A DNA stretch of 51,224 bases from Gammaproteobacteria bacterium UBA2675 (GTDB lineage: Bacteria; Pseudomonadota; Gammaproteobacteria; Pseudomonadales; Pseudohongiellaceae). The position numbers and the translations under genes are program-made. The stretch is taken from assembly GCA_002354805.1 (NCBI GenBank), contig DEMH01000007.1:30608-81831 (forward strand), given 5' to 3'. The notes under the pieces were generated by a model that was given only the letters and a program-made list of their open reading frames with translations, did not search any database and was not told the origin of the DNA. Shown in pieces: positions 7,926 through 16,790 of the stretch (its first letter is position 1; every line of letters starts with the position of its first letter).

Positions 7926-9313
7926 TGTGATGTCACTTCTGCCAGAACGGTATCAAGAAACTGGGGCACAACGTCATTGGCCAGCGAGGTCGTGGCATTA
8001 AACAGCACCACCATGCCAACGTCGTATTCGGGGATCAACACCATTTCCGAACGGAAACCGCGAACACCACCGCCATGGTGCACAATCCTCACCCCATCGT
8101 AGTCCATGATGCGCCAGCCCAGGCCGTACCAGGCCTTCTGTACCTTTGGCCAGCGGTTGAAATAGTTGCCGTAGGGGGTTTCCACGACCGGAGTATGCTG
8201 CATGGCCAGCAGCTCCGGGGATACAACATCCGGCACGCCACCCAGATTGGCCTGGACCCAGCGCGCCATATCAACAATCGTCGCATTCACACCGGCAGCC
8301 GGGCCGGCTGTGTAATACGCCGGGTTGGTTGTGCTGACGCGCCAACCGCCTCTGCCGCGCTGATGAGGCTGACTGGCATACGGGTTATTGATATAGTCTT
8401 CGTAGCCCATGGAGGCCGAACGCATCTGCAGTGGCGCAAAAATATTCTCACGCACGAAATCGTCATAATGGGTCTGCAGACTGGCTTCGACGACATCGGC
8501 AACCAGCGAGAACACCACATTCTGATATCCGTAGCATTCACCCGGTGCGCAGACTGTTGGAATCTCGTGAAACTTTTCCTGAATCTTCTGATAGGCCACA
8601 CCAGCATCGAGCATATTCGAAAATGCATGCGGCATCAGTCCGGTTGAATGGCTGAGTACATGACGCAGTGTCATACTCTGAGTGGCCGGATCGGTGCCAA
8701 TCGAATATTGCGGCAGAATGCCAGCGACAGGATCATCCCAGCTGAAAATATTGTGGCTCACCAGCTGTGACGCCACCGTGCCGGCAAAGGTTTTTGATAC
8801 CGAAGCAATCCGGAAAACCGTTTGGGCGTCTACTGCTGTATTTTCCGCAACACTGCGCACACCAAGCGTCTGGACGTCTATCAGCCCTCGCGAAGAAACG
8901 ATTGCCAGAGCAACTCCCGGGATCTCCAGCTCATTGATCTGGGCCTGTAACCAGTTTTTGTAAGCACTGAAGTCCAGTTGCTCGGCCGGCGATACGGGTT
9001 GTGGTAATTGACCAGGCGACAACTGCTGAAAAGTTGCCGGGCGATAGTTACCGGCGTCTGGCAGTTCCTCAGCTTGTGTTATCCCGGAGATGGAAAGACT
9101 GGCAATCGCTGTCAGCATGATTGGCGCCAGCAGCCTCGCCGAGCGATGCAGTCGGCCGCGCCTCAAGCCCGGATTATTCAAAGAAATGTAATGGAACGGT
9201 TTTCGGGGCAAAAACAAAATACCAACCTGCCGGGCGAAATCGAGTTGCCATGGAAAATACCATGACAAGCAAATATTGCAAGTGTGGGCCTGCGAATGGG
9301 CGATTTTGGGCAT
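7922..9313 (-). CDS. Serine hydrolase of the beta-lactamase/class C (PF00144) family, exported
   Basis: Penicillin-binding-protein-like serine hydrolase. In numbering from the ATG at 9313, SxxK is S171-VS-K174 (FRIASVSKTF). A Tyr motif (YGYQN) and the third motif HHGGG follow near the C-terminus. A signal-peptide-like stretch (arginines, then MLTAIASLSISGITQA) precedes EELPDAG. The start is uncertain. The frame is open to 9376, but that start lies inside the degQ terminator, so initiation should be at 9313 or later (TTG at 9181, ATG at 9118); no strong ribosome-binding site is seen. Substrate is unknown: esterase, D-aminopeptidase or peptidoglycan hydrolase are all possible. Coupled to nfsA. 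Confidence 0.83.
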   Translation of the reverse strand: MPKIAHSQAHTCNICLSWYFPWQLDFARQVGILFLPRKPFHYISLNNPGLRRGRLHRSARLLAPIMLTAIASLSISGITQAEELPDAGNYRPATFQQLSPGQLPQPVSPAEQLDFSAYKNWLQAQINELEIPGVALAIVSSRGLIDVQTLGVRSVAENTAVDAQTVFRIASVSKTFAGTVASQLVSHNIFSWDDPVAGILPQYSIGTDPATQSMTLRHVLSHSTGLMPHAFSNMLDAGVAYQKIQEKFHEIPTVCAPGECYGYQNVVFSLVADVVEASLQTHYDDFVRENIFAPLQMRSASMGYEDYINNPYASQPHQRGRGGWRVSTTNPAYYTAGPAAGVNATIVDMARWVQANLGGVPDVVSPELLAMQHTPVVETPYGNYFNRWPKVQKAWYGLGWRIMDYDGVRIVHHGGGVRGFRSEMVLIPEYDVGMVVLFNATTSLANDVVPQFLDTVLAEVTSQ

Positions 9314-9322
9314 CTGACAGCC

Positions 9323-9357
9323 AAAAAAAAGGCCAGTCGGCGGCAGACCGACTGACC
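9323..9357 (-). terminator. Rho-independent terminator of the DegQ-type protease gene
   Basis: On the minus strand GGTCAGTCGG pairs with CCGACTGGCC (one G-T pair) around a 7-base loop, followed by eight T. It ends 80 bp downstream of the protease stop codon and rules out longer starts for the next gene. Confidence 0.9.
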
Positions 9358-9436
9358 TGAAACGGGCAGAGAGCATCTATCAACATGCTGCTGTATGCCC
9401 ATCACAGCATGCTTCTTGCGGGATTCAGCTTGCGCC

Positions 9437-10825
9437 TTAGGGCATGATCACCAGAATCTGCTGACCGTCACGCTCTACGGTCAGCGCCATGACTCGTGGC
9501 TCAGCGTTGATCAGTTCGTTCATATCAGACAAGGTGTCGACCGGTTGACGGTTGAAGGCCGTGATCAGGTCGCCAGGGCGTAATCCAGCGGCGAATGCCG
9601 GGCTTCGCTGGTCTATATTGGCCACCCGAACGCCGTCCGATGTCTCATCCAGCAGCGCACCAAAGAAGCGATTGTCATTCAGGTCGCGCCCCTGGTTTGC
9701 ATCACCGGCGCCGTTGTCGGCAATTGCACTGCCGTCACCGGGAATGGCAACACTCACATCCCGGGCACGACCATCACGAATCACAGACAGCGTCAGCTCA
9801 CGTCCGACACCTGCCAGTCCAACTGCATTGCGCAGATCACGACTGCTGGTTACCGGCTCACCCTCGATGGCCACCACCAGGTCCGACACCTGCAGCCCCG
9901 CCCGCTCAGCCGGAGAGTCCGGGGCGATCTGCATGATCAGCGCGCCCTGTTCGGCACCCAGCGCCAGGCCTTCCTCCAGCACAGGCGTATGGTCGCGGAT
10001 GATCACCCCAATCTGACCGCGACGAACCTCGCCGTCACGAATCAGGTGCTCCATGACCGTGCTGACCATATTGGCCGGTACAGCAAAGCCGACACCCGAG
10101 TTGGTGCCCGAGCCAGAGATGATAGCGGTATTGATGCCCACCAGCCGCCCATAGAGATCGACCAGCGCACCGCCGGAGTTGCCGACATTGATGGCGGCAT
10201 CGGTCTGAATGAAGTCCTCATAGTTCTCATTGTTAATGCCGGCACGACCCAGCGCACTGATGATGCCCGAGGTCACCGTCTGGCCAATGCCAAAAGGATT
10301 ACCGATAGCAACAACGTAATCACCAACCCGGTAGTCATCGGCGGAAACGAAGGACAGTGCCTGCAGGCCATCAGCATCTACCTGCAGCAGCGCGATGTCG
10401 GTGCGCTCATCACTGCCAATCAATTCCGCCTCGAAGACGCGGCCGTCCTGCAGTGCAACACTGATGGTGTCCGCACCGGTCACTACATGGTGGTTGGTAA
10501 TGATGTGTCCCTGTTCAGCATCAACCACAACGCCAGAACCTGCGCCGCGCGATCGACGCACGGGTGGCGAACCGGAGGGGCCACCGAAGAAATTGAAAGA
10601 TTCGGGCAGTCGCTGGGATTTAACCACAGCAATATTGACGACTGCTGGCGTGACCTGTTCAAGCATGGGTGCAAGGGATGGCATGGGGCCTGCCATGCGA
10701 CCCTGTACATCAACCTCTGCGCGTAATGGCGTGGTGCCCCCCAGGGTGGCCACCAGCAGCGCTAGCAGTAATAGCGTCGCAACGCCTGTCTGTCTGATAT
10801 TTGCTACTGACTTCAGTTTGACCAT
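9437..10825 (-). CDS. degQ: DegQ/DegP-type periplasmic serine endoprotease
   Basis: 462 residues: signal peptide (VATLLLLALLVATLGG), trypsin-like protease domain, then two PDZ domains (about 265-350 and 375-460). Catalytic triad H113 (TNHHVV), D143 (RTDIALLQ) and S217 (VGNSGGAL). FGIGQTVTSGIISALGR is a Do-family hallmark. Such proteases degrade misfolded envelope proteins and form PDZ-regulated cages. Length and two PDZ domains fit DegQ/MucD rather than single-PDZ DegS/AlgW. GGGAG lies 9 bp before the ATG. It appears monocistronic, with its own terminator. Confidence 0.93.
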   Translation of the reverse strand: MVKLKSVANIRQTGVATLLLLALLVATLGGTTPLRAEVDVQGRMAGPMPSLAPMLEQVTPAVVNIAVVKSQRLPESFNFFGGPSGSPPVRRSRGAGSGVVVDAEQGHIITNHHVVTGADTISVALQDGRVFEAELIGSDERTDIALLQVDADGLQALSFVSADDYRVGDYVVAIGNPFGIGQTVTSGIISALGRAGINNENYEDFIQTDAAINVGNSGGALVDLYGRLVGINTAIISGSGTNSGVGFAVPANMVSTVMEHLIRDGEVRRGQIGVIIRDHTPVLEEGLALGAEQGALIMQIAPDSPAERAGLQVSDLVVAIEGEPVTSSRDLRNAVGLAGVGRELTLSVIRDGRARDVSVAIPGDGSAIADNGAGDANQGRDLNDNRFFGALLDETSDGVRVANIDQRSPAFAAGLRPGDLITAFNRQPVDTLSDMNELINAEPRVMALTVERDGQQILVIMP

Positions 10826-10969
10826 GAATTGCGTCTCCCGTTGATATTTCGACGCTTGCCAGAATACGGTCGGCTGTCAGTAAATAACTGAGGAAAAACG
10901 GAAAAAAACATCCAGAAAACGTGAATTTGGCGCGATTACAGATGAAGGACTGCCAAAATAAGCGCCTTT

Positions 10970-12268
10970 ATGTTACAAATATTCACAACTGGAACTTTGC
11001 CGCATGATCAATGCCTAAGCATTACTATGATTACTATCAGTCACCTCGAAAACAGCTCTGTTGACGCAAGTGTGAAGACACAGAGTTCACGCCTGTCTGA
11101 CCTTGAAGGCTTCTGGCTGAACAGCTGGTGGGTGGCACCCGAGCACCATACACTGACGCTGGTGGCTGGCGGCGCCAGAACGTCGGCTCACAGTATCGGC
11201 GACCTGCAGGTACTGTGTGAACGCACCCTGGAACCACGCCTGATGAAGCTGCTGTGCCGGCTCGCGGAGCAGCCCGGTCGCGTGGTCAGCCGCGAGACGC
11301 TGGTCGAATACCTGTGGCCCCGCGTCATCGTCAACGACAATTCCCTGACCCGTGCGGTTTCCGATCTGCGCAAAGCGCTCGCGGTGGAGACTGCATCGGT
11401 CACTGACTCCGCTGCCAACCCTGATGCAGACACCCGGCCAGTGCGGATTGAAACCGTTCCCAAGCGCGGGTACTCGCTGTCTGGCACTGTTATCGTGCCA
11501 AACAATACCAATCAGGGTATCTCTGCTGGACACTGGAGCGATAACGGCAGCGGCAAAACTGTCATCCGCGCTGGCTTACTGAGCACCAGGGCCCTGCGAT
11601 GGTTGCCTGCTGCGGCAGCGGCAGTTCTTCTGGCAGGAAATATCGCGCTGGAAATGTTCTCTCAGTCGAGCCAGACTCCAGTTGCACCGCTGGCAGCATC
11701 ACAACCAGCACAACTGCCCCCGGATGATGCATCGCCCGGCATGCTTGACGAAGTCCGCAGCAATCGGTCATTGCCAGCCCAGGCAAGCTCTGCATCCATG
11801 ATTGACTCAGTGACAACGGCCACCATGGCAGGCAACGAGCTTGCATCTGGCGCATCGACGCTGCATCTGTCACCGTCCCCGCTGCTGTGGGAAAGCGATC
11901 AACATGACTTTGCGTTCGACAGTGATGCCTCACACCAGTTGACAATGCTGGCACCCGATGGACATCTTCTGGCCTATGTGGAAAAACAGGGCGGTGTGTC
12001 CAGCCTCAAACTGAAACCCGCCTTTGCGGAGTCAACGGAAACCTGGGTCGCCTTCACGACCGACGAACAAATCACATCGATGCAATGGTCTCCGCTGGGT
12101 GACGGCATCCTGTTCACCGTCGTCAACAAGATGCTGGAAGCCAGTGATGCGGCATACAAGCGATTGATGCTGCTCGATATGGGAACGCTGGCGCTGCACG
12201 AGCTATACCGAAAACCGGTTACACCAGTGCAGCTGCATGAAACTGAACAGAGTGGAAAGTTGACCTGA
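10970..12268 (+). CDS. ToxR/CadC-like membrane-bound winged-helix regulator
   Basis: 432 residues. The OmpR/PhoB-type DNA-binding domain is at about 75-172 (LEPRLMKLLCRLAEQPGRVVSRETLVEYLWP, VNDNSLTRAVSDLRKAL, IETVPKRGYSL). One transmembrane segment follows at 209-230 (LRWLPAAAAAVLLAGNIALE). The periplasmic part of about 200 residues has low-complexity Ala/Ser/Pro, then short WD40/TolB-like strands (LLAYVEKQGG, ITSMQWSPLGDGILF). There is no receiver domain, so the signal is probably sensed by the periplasmic part. The start is unsure: an in-frame ATG at 11027 is equally possible and neither has a clear ribosome-binding site. It is divergent from degQ and could regulate it. Confidence 0.82.
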   Translation: MLQIFTTGTLPHDQCLSITMITISHLENSSVDASVKTQSSRLSDLEGFWLNSWWVAPEHHTLTLVAGGARTSAHSIGDLQVLCERTLEPRLMKLLCRLAEQPGRVVSRETLVEYLWPRVIVNDNSLTRAVSDLRKALAVETASVTDSAANPDADTRPVRIETVPKRGYSLSGTVIVPNNTNQGISAGHWSDNGSGKTVIRAGLLSTRALRWLPAAAAAVLLAGNIALEMFSQSSQTPVAPLAASQPAQLPPDDASPGMLDEVRSNRSLPAQASSASMIDSVTTATMAGNELASGASTLHLSPSPLLWESDQHDFAFDSDASHQLTMLAPDGHLLAYVEKQGGVSSLKLKPAFAESTETWVAFTTDEQITSMQWSPLGDGILFTVVNKMLEASDAAYKRLMLLDMGTLALHELYRKPVTPVQLHETEQSGKLT

Positions 12269-12275
12269 CACCTGC

Positions 12276-13580
12276 CTAGCTGACGACGGCCTGTGGTTCC
12301 CGACGGCTTGTCGCGTCAGTTGCCGGTTTACGTTCACTCAGTCGCGCCACCACGCGCAGCGCACTGACCACCCCATCCTCATGAAACCCCTTGCCCCACC
12401 ATGCCCCGCAGTAGGATGTGGTCGCGGTATTGATCTGCTCCCAGCGTCCCTGTGCATCAGCCACAGCACGGGTGAAGACCGGGTGTGCGTAATCATATCG
12501 ACCAAGAATCTGCGATTCCTCTATCCGGTCCGTGTCATTCAGACTTACCAGAAAATTCACAGGCGCCTCGATGCCCATCAAACGGTTCATATCGTAGGTG
12601 ACTCTTGGCAGCCCCGCTGGTTGCGCCGGCAGGTAATAATTCCAGCTGGCCCAGGCGCGCCGATTGTCCGGCATCACCCGGACATCGCTATGCAGAACAA
12701 CGTCGTTGGCCTGATAGCGGATCGCCGACAGAACATTTGACTCAGCAGAGCTGGCATCGCCCAGGATGTTCAGGCACTGGTCGCTGTGGCAGGCAAAAAC
12801 AACATGATCAAAATGCTCCTGCCCGCGAGCACTGCTGACCAAGACGCCCCCGTCGTAACGGCGCACCTGGGTGACGGGGGTCGACAGATGAATACGATCA
12901 GCAAATGGCGCCGACATTGGCTCAAGGTAGGCCTGCGAGCCCCCCACCAGTGTCCGCCAGCGCGGTCGGTTGTGCACATTCAGCAAGCCGTGGCGATACA
13001 TGAATGGCAGCATGAAGCGCACTGGAAATTCGTACATCTGTAAAAACGGTGTCGACCAGATGGCCGATGTCATAGGCACCAGATACTGATCACGGCAGCG
13101 ATCACCGATACCGATATGCCTCAGGTATTCAAGCAGCGTCATGTCCGGGATGGTGTGGTTTTCAACATCAGCAATTGCCGCCCTGTTAAATGCCAGTATG
13201 TCCAGCAGCATCTTGATATAGGCTGGTGAGAACAGATTGCTGCGCTGAGCAAACAGACCGTTGTACATGGCGAATCTGCCAGTGACACCTGCATACTGAA
13301 GTCCGGTCTGCTGACACTGCACTCCGAAACTCATGTCTGATTCGCGCCAGGCAATACCAAGCTCATCCATCAGCTCAATAAAGTGAGGGTAGGTCCAGTC
13401 GTTAAAGACGATAAACCCGGTATCCACCTGGTAGTGTTGACCATCAAGTTCCACGTCAATGGTCGCGGTGTGACCACCGATACGGTCGGCGGCTTCGAAT
13501 ACCGTCACCTCATGATTTGGATTTAGTTTGTACGCGGCAGTCAGGCCGGCAATACCGGTCCCAATAATGGCTATTTTCAA
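12276..13580 (-). CDS. COG2907-type FAD/NAD-dependent oxidoreductase (amine-oxidase fold)
   Basis: 434 residues with an N-terminal dinucleotide motif IIGTGIAGLTAAYKL, then VFEAADRIGGHTAT and VDTGFIVFNDWTYPHF, characteristic of the predicted NAD/FAD protein family COG2907. The C-terminal TSYCGAWWGKGFHEDGVVSAL is also typical. In many proteobacteria this gene precedes a DUF1365 gene and a cyclopropane-fatty-acid synthase homologue and is linked to fatty-acid modification; those partners are not here. It ends 7 bp from the convergent regulator. Reaction unknown. Confidence 0.85.
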   Translation of the reverse strand: MKIAIIGTGIAGLTAAYKLNPNHEVTVFEAADRIGGHTATIDVELDGQHYQVDTGFIVFNDWTYPHFIELMDELGIAWRESDMSFGVQCQQTGLQYAGVTGRFAMYNGLFAQRSNLFSPAYIKMLLDILAFNRAAIADVENHTIPDMTLLEYLRHIGIGDRCRDQYLVPMTSAIWSTPFLQMYEFPVRFMLPFMYRHGLLNVHNRPRWRTLVGGSQAYLEPMSAPFADRIHLSTPVTQVRRYDGGVLVSSARGQEHFDHVVFACHSDQCLNILGDASSAESNVLSAIRYQANDVVLHSDVRVMPDNRRAWASWNYYLPAQPAGLPRVTYDMNRLMGIEAPVNFLVSLNDTDRIEESQILGRYDYAHPVFTRAVADAQGRWEQINTATTSYCGAWWGKGFHEDGVVSALRVVARLSERKPATDATSRREPQAVVS

Positions 13581-13648
13581 CGCAGCATTCCTTGTAATTC
13601 TGGCGACTCGGTGGATACGTCACAAACCTCAGCCTGGACTAGTGGCAT

Positions 13649-13683
13649 AAAAAAACCCGGTCGGTATAAACCCCCCGGGTTTT
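13649..13683 (-). terminator. Rho-independent terminator after the acyl-CoA dehydrogenase
   Basis: AACCCGG (13654-13660) pairs with CCGGGTT (13675-13681). On the minus strand the stem is followed by seven T, and on the plus strand by TTCTT. It closes the minus-strand operon that ends at 13732. Confidence 0.8.
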
Positions 13684-13731
13684 CTTGATCCACGCACTCA
13701 CGCGTGTGGTCAGGGTGTCAATCGCGGTGCT

Positions 13732-14955
13732 TTAGTCGCGGTACTGGGCGAGCTCCTTGCGGGCCACAACGCGCCGGTGCACTTCGTCCGGGCCGTCGGC
13801 CAGTCGCAGCGTACGCTGTGATGTCCACAAAGCTGCCAGCGGGAAGTCCTGTGACACACCAGCGGCGCCATGTACCTGAATGGCGCGATCAATGACTCGC
13901 AGCGCCATATTCGGCACAGCCACTTTGATCTGGGAAATGGCATCACGGGCAGCCTTGTTGCCTATGGTGTCCATCAGGTAGGCAGCGCGGAATACCAGCA
14001 GACGACACATTTCTATTTCGATACGGCTGTCCGCAATAACATCGTAGTTACCGCCCAGCTCTGCCAGCGGCTTGCCAAACGCTTCCCGATCAACTGCGCG
14101 TTTACAAAGCAGCTCCAGCGCCTTTTCAGCAGCACCGATCGAACGCATACAATGGTGAATGCGACCTGGCCCCAGACGTCCCTGAGAAATCTCAAATCCA
14201 CGGCCACGACCCAGGATGATGTTTTCTTTTGGCACACGCACGTTAGTAAAACGGATGTGCATATGGCCGTGCGGTGCATCATCATGCCCGAATACACACA
14301 TTGGCCGCAGCACTTCTACACCGGGTGTGTCCATAGGCACCAGGATCTGGGACTGACGGTTGTGCTTGGGCGCATCCGGGTCCGTTACCACCATCACGAT
14401 CATGATTTTGCAGCGCGCGTCGCCAGCACCGGAGATGTAGAATTTCTCACCGTTGATGACCCACTCATCGCCATCCAGCACAGCGCTGGTTGAGATATTG
14501 GTGGCGTCTGATGAGGCAACGGCAGGCTCAGTCATTGCAAAGGCTGAGCGTATCTTGCCCGCCAGCAATGGCTTGAGCCATTGTTCTTTCTGTTCCTCGG
14601 AACCATATCGCTCCAGAACTTCCATATTGCCAGTATCCGGTGCGCTGCAGTTGAACGCCTCGGATGCCAATCGGCTGCGGCCCATGATCTCCGCCAGGTG
14701 AGCATATTCAAGATTACTGATGCCGGCTCCGCCCTGACTTTTTGGCAGGAAGAAGTTCCACAGGCCAAGAGAACGTGCTTTGTCTTTCAGACCTTCCAGG
14801 ATTTCGTCCTGTCTTGGCGTGTGCGACCAGCGGTCACCAACACTGACCTCAGCCTGGTATTCTTTTTCTACAGCGGCTACATCTTGTTCAACAAAATTGC
14901 GGATTTTCTCCCGCACTTCCTGCATTTCTTCGGACAGGCCCAGGTTCATGGTCAA
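13732..14955 (-). CDS. Acyl-CoA dehydrogenase (ACAD10/11-like)
   Basis: 407 residues. An N-terminal helical domain is followed by the flavin/substrate region AFAMTEPAVASSDATN, then INGEKFYISGAGD and a C-terminal helical domain with GRIHHCMRSIGAAEKAL, IQVHGAAGVSQD and RLADGPDEVHRR. The last motifs resemble the ACAD10/11 subgroup used for unusual or long acyl-CoAs. It introduces a C2=C3 double bond and passes electrons to ETF, for which the dehydrogenase partner ETF-QO lies at 1-1589. GAGGAA is 7 bp before the ATG. It is the last gene of the operon beginning at 19.0 kb, 48 bp after the SDR gene. Confidence 0.92.
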   Translation of the reverse strand: MTMNLGLSEEMQEVREKIRNFVEQDVAAVEKEYQAEVSVGDRWSHTPRQDEILEGLKDKARSLGLWNFFLPKSQGGAGISNLEYAHLAEIMGRSRLASEAFNCSAPDTGNMEVLERYGSEEQKEQWLKPLLAGKIRSAFAMTEPAVASSDATNISTSAVLDGDEWVINGEKFYISGAGDARCKIMIVMVVTDPDAPKHNRQSQILVPMDTPGVEVLRPMCVFGHDDAPHGHMHIRFTNVRVPKENIILGRGRGFEISQGRLGPGRIHHCMRSIGAAEKALELLCKRAVDREAFGKPLAELGGNYDVIADSRIEIEMCRLLVFRAAYLMDTIGNKAARDAISQIKVAVPNMALRVIDRAIQVHGAAGVSQDFPLAALWTSQRTLRLADGPDEVHRRVVARKELAQYRD

Positions 14956-15003
14956 TTCCTCAGTATTTGATTGGATAGTCGTGTTATTTGTTTGTTCGAG
15001 TGG

Positions 15004-15768
15004 TTAACCGGTAATGGTGCCACCGCCGTCTATGACAATTGTCTGGCCAGTCGTAAAACTGCCGGCCGATGAAGCCAGAAAGATTGCTGCACCGGCGATT
15101 TCATCAGGTTCACCAATTCGACGCAGCGGGTATTTGGAAACCGTTTTTTGGTAAGTCTCCGGGTTTTCCCACAATGCGCGCGCGAAATCGGTTCTAATCA
15201 GGCCGGGCGCTATACAGTTCACCCGTATGTTGCTGGGCCCCCACTCGACGGCAAGGTTGCGTGCTATCTGCATGTCCGCAGCTTTGGAGATGCCGTAGGC
15301 ACCCAACACATCGCTGCCCTTAAGTCCGGCGATCGAAGACACGATGATCGCCGCCCCGCCGCCATTGGCGGCCATGCCTGGCAGCACCATCTGGCAAAGG
15401 CGATGGGCGCTGCCGACATTCGAGCTCATGATTTTGTCGAAGGCTTCGTCAGGAATATCCTGCGATTTTCCGTAAAAAGGATTCAGGGCCGCATTGATGA
15501 CCAGAATATCGATACTGCCATAGTGTGCCAGAGTCTTGTCTACCAGTGCCTGCAGCTGCTCCTTGTAGTTGATATTGCAGGCAATTGGCAGTGCTTCGCC
15601 ACCGCTTGCCTTGATCTCGGCTGCCACTTCATCACACGCGTCCTGATTACGGCTGGAAATAACAACTTTGGCGCCCGCGTCAGCCATCCGCTCCGCGATT
15701 GCCTTGCCAATGCCCTTGGTTGAGCCTGTAATCAAGGCGACCTTTCCGGTCAGATCGAACAACTCCAT
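15004..15768 (-). CDS. Short-chain dehydrogenase/reductase (DHRS4-like)
   Basis: 254 residues, classical SDR. NAD(P)-binding TGSTKGIGKA at 14-23, INAAL in place of NNAG at 91-95, catalytic S145, Y158 and K162 (AYGISKA), and a C-terminal TGQTIVIDGGGTITG. The C-terminal half (NLAVEWGPSNIRVNCIAPGLIRT) is close to the DHRS4/2-type carbonyl reductases. GGAGGAGGGGG just before the ATG gives a strong start. It probably reduces or oxidises a hydroxyacyl or carbonyl intermediate of the pathway served by the neighbouring acyl-CoA dehydrogenase; the substrate is inferred only from context. Confidence 0.9.
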   Translation of the reverse strand: MELFDLTGKVALITGSTKGIGKAIAERMADAGAKVVISSRNQDACDEVAAEIKASGGEALPIACNINYKEQLQALVDKTLAHYGSIDILVINAALNPFYGKSQDIPDEAFDKIMSSNVGSAHRLCQMVLPGMAANGGGAAIIVSSIAGLKGSDVLGAYGISKAADMQIARNLAVEWGPSNIRVNCIAPGLIRTDFARALWENPETYQKTVSKYPLRRIGEPDEIAGAAIFLASSAGSFTTGQTIVIDGGGTITG

Positions 15769-15944
15769 TTTGCCCCCTCCTCCAACATGATTTTAGTTTT
15801 ATTGCTTGCCCATTGTGACAAGTATCTGAGCGCGAACAACATTATAAACAAAATGAATATAACCACACCGGATTATAAGTCAGACCTCACTCGGATTCAA
15901 AGGCACATTTTTCTGCAAGGAATCTGGACAACTCGCATGACAGA

Positions 15945-16790
15945 TCAGACATCTTCATGCATCCACGGCCTGCTGCCCTTGCTGATATGCGTTCCGCCGT
16001 CCACAGGAACAACTGCACCCGTTGTGTAAGCGCCTGCACGTGTGACCAGATAGAGCAGCACACCGGCAATTTCCTCGGCCTGCCCGGCACGGCCAAGCGG
16101 GCTGTCTGCGGCGATATCATCGCCGTATTCAGACAAAACATAGTCGGTCATGCGGGATTGAAAGAAGCCGGGGGCAACCGCATTTACTGTAATGTGACGC
16201 GCACCAAGATCCACCGCCAATGTCCGCGTCAAATGGTGCAGTGCAGCTTTGCTCGCTGAATAGGCGAATGTGGGCACTCGCTGAACAATTGGGACGTGCA
16301 GCCCATCCATTGACCCAATATTGACCACACGGGCAGGATCCTTCTGGTGCGCCGCGCGCTGCAGTGTCGGCAGAAGGTCTCGCGTCAGAGAAAATACTGC
16401 GTTGACATTGGTGCTCATGACCTTGGCAAAGGCCTCATCGGGGTAGTCCTCGATGTGTGCACCCCAGTTGGCGCCTGCATTGTTAATCAGAATGTTCAGG
16501 CCCTGCTCGCCACACCATTTATCGAGTTCCTGCACCAGGCGCTGCCGATGATCTGCGACAGTCACATCGGCCGCCACCGCCTGACAGTCACCAAGCGGCG
16601 CCAGCATGGCCAGCGCCTCATCACAGCGCTGCTGTTTTCGCGAGGCAATCATGACCCTGGCTCCGCCGCGCAGAAGAGCTTCAGCCATGATAAGACCGAG
16701 CCCACTGCTGCCACCGGTCACCAGCGCTGTTTTGCCTTCTACAGAGAATAGCGATGCTACACTCAAGTCCTGGCTGCTCATGTCATTCAT
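15945..16790 (-). CDS. Short-chain dehydrogenase/reductase
   Basis: 281 residues with TGGSSGLG at 25-32, NNAG at 103-106 and catalytic S160, Y177, K181 (AYSASKA). An N-terminal extension of about 18 residues precedes the fold. The start overlaps the CurA-like gene by 8 bp, a sign of translational coupling. A 176-bp gap to the next SDR gene downstream (15769-15944) holds no gene, hairpin or promoter that I can defend. A 3-oxoacyl-CoA or gluconate-5-dehydrogenase-like activity is possible; not resolved. Confidence 0.88.
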   Translation of the reverse strand: MNDMSSQDLSVASLFSVEGKTALVTGGSSGLGLIMAEALLRGGARVMIASRKQQRCDEALAMLAPLGDCQAVAADVTVADHRQRLVQELDKWCGEQGLNILINNAGANWGAHIEDYPDEAFAKVMSTNVNAVFSLTRDLLPTLQRAAHQKDPARVVNIGSMDGLHVPIVQRVPTFAYSASKAALHHLTRTLAVDLGARHITVNAVAPGFFQSRMTDYVLSEYGDDIAADSPLGRAGQAEEIAGVLLYLVTRAGAYTTGAVVPVDGGTHISKGSRPWMHEDV

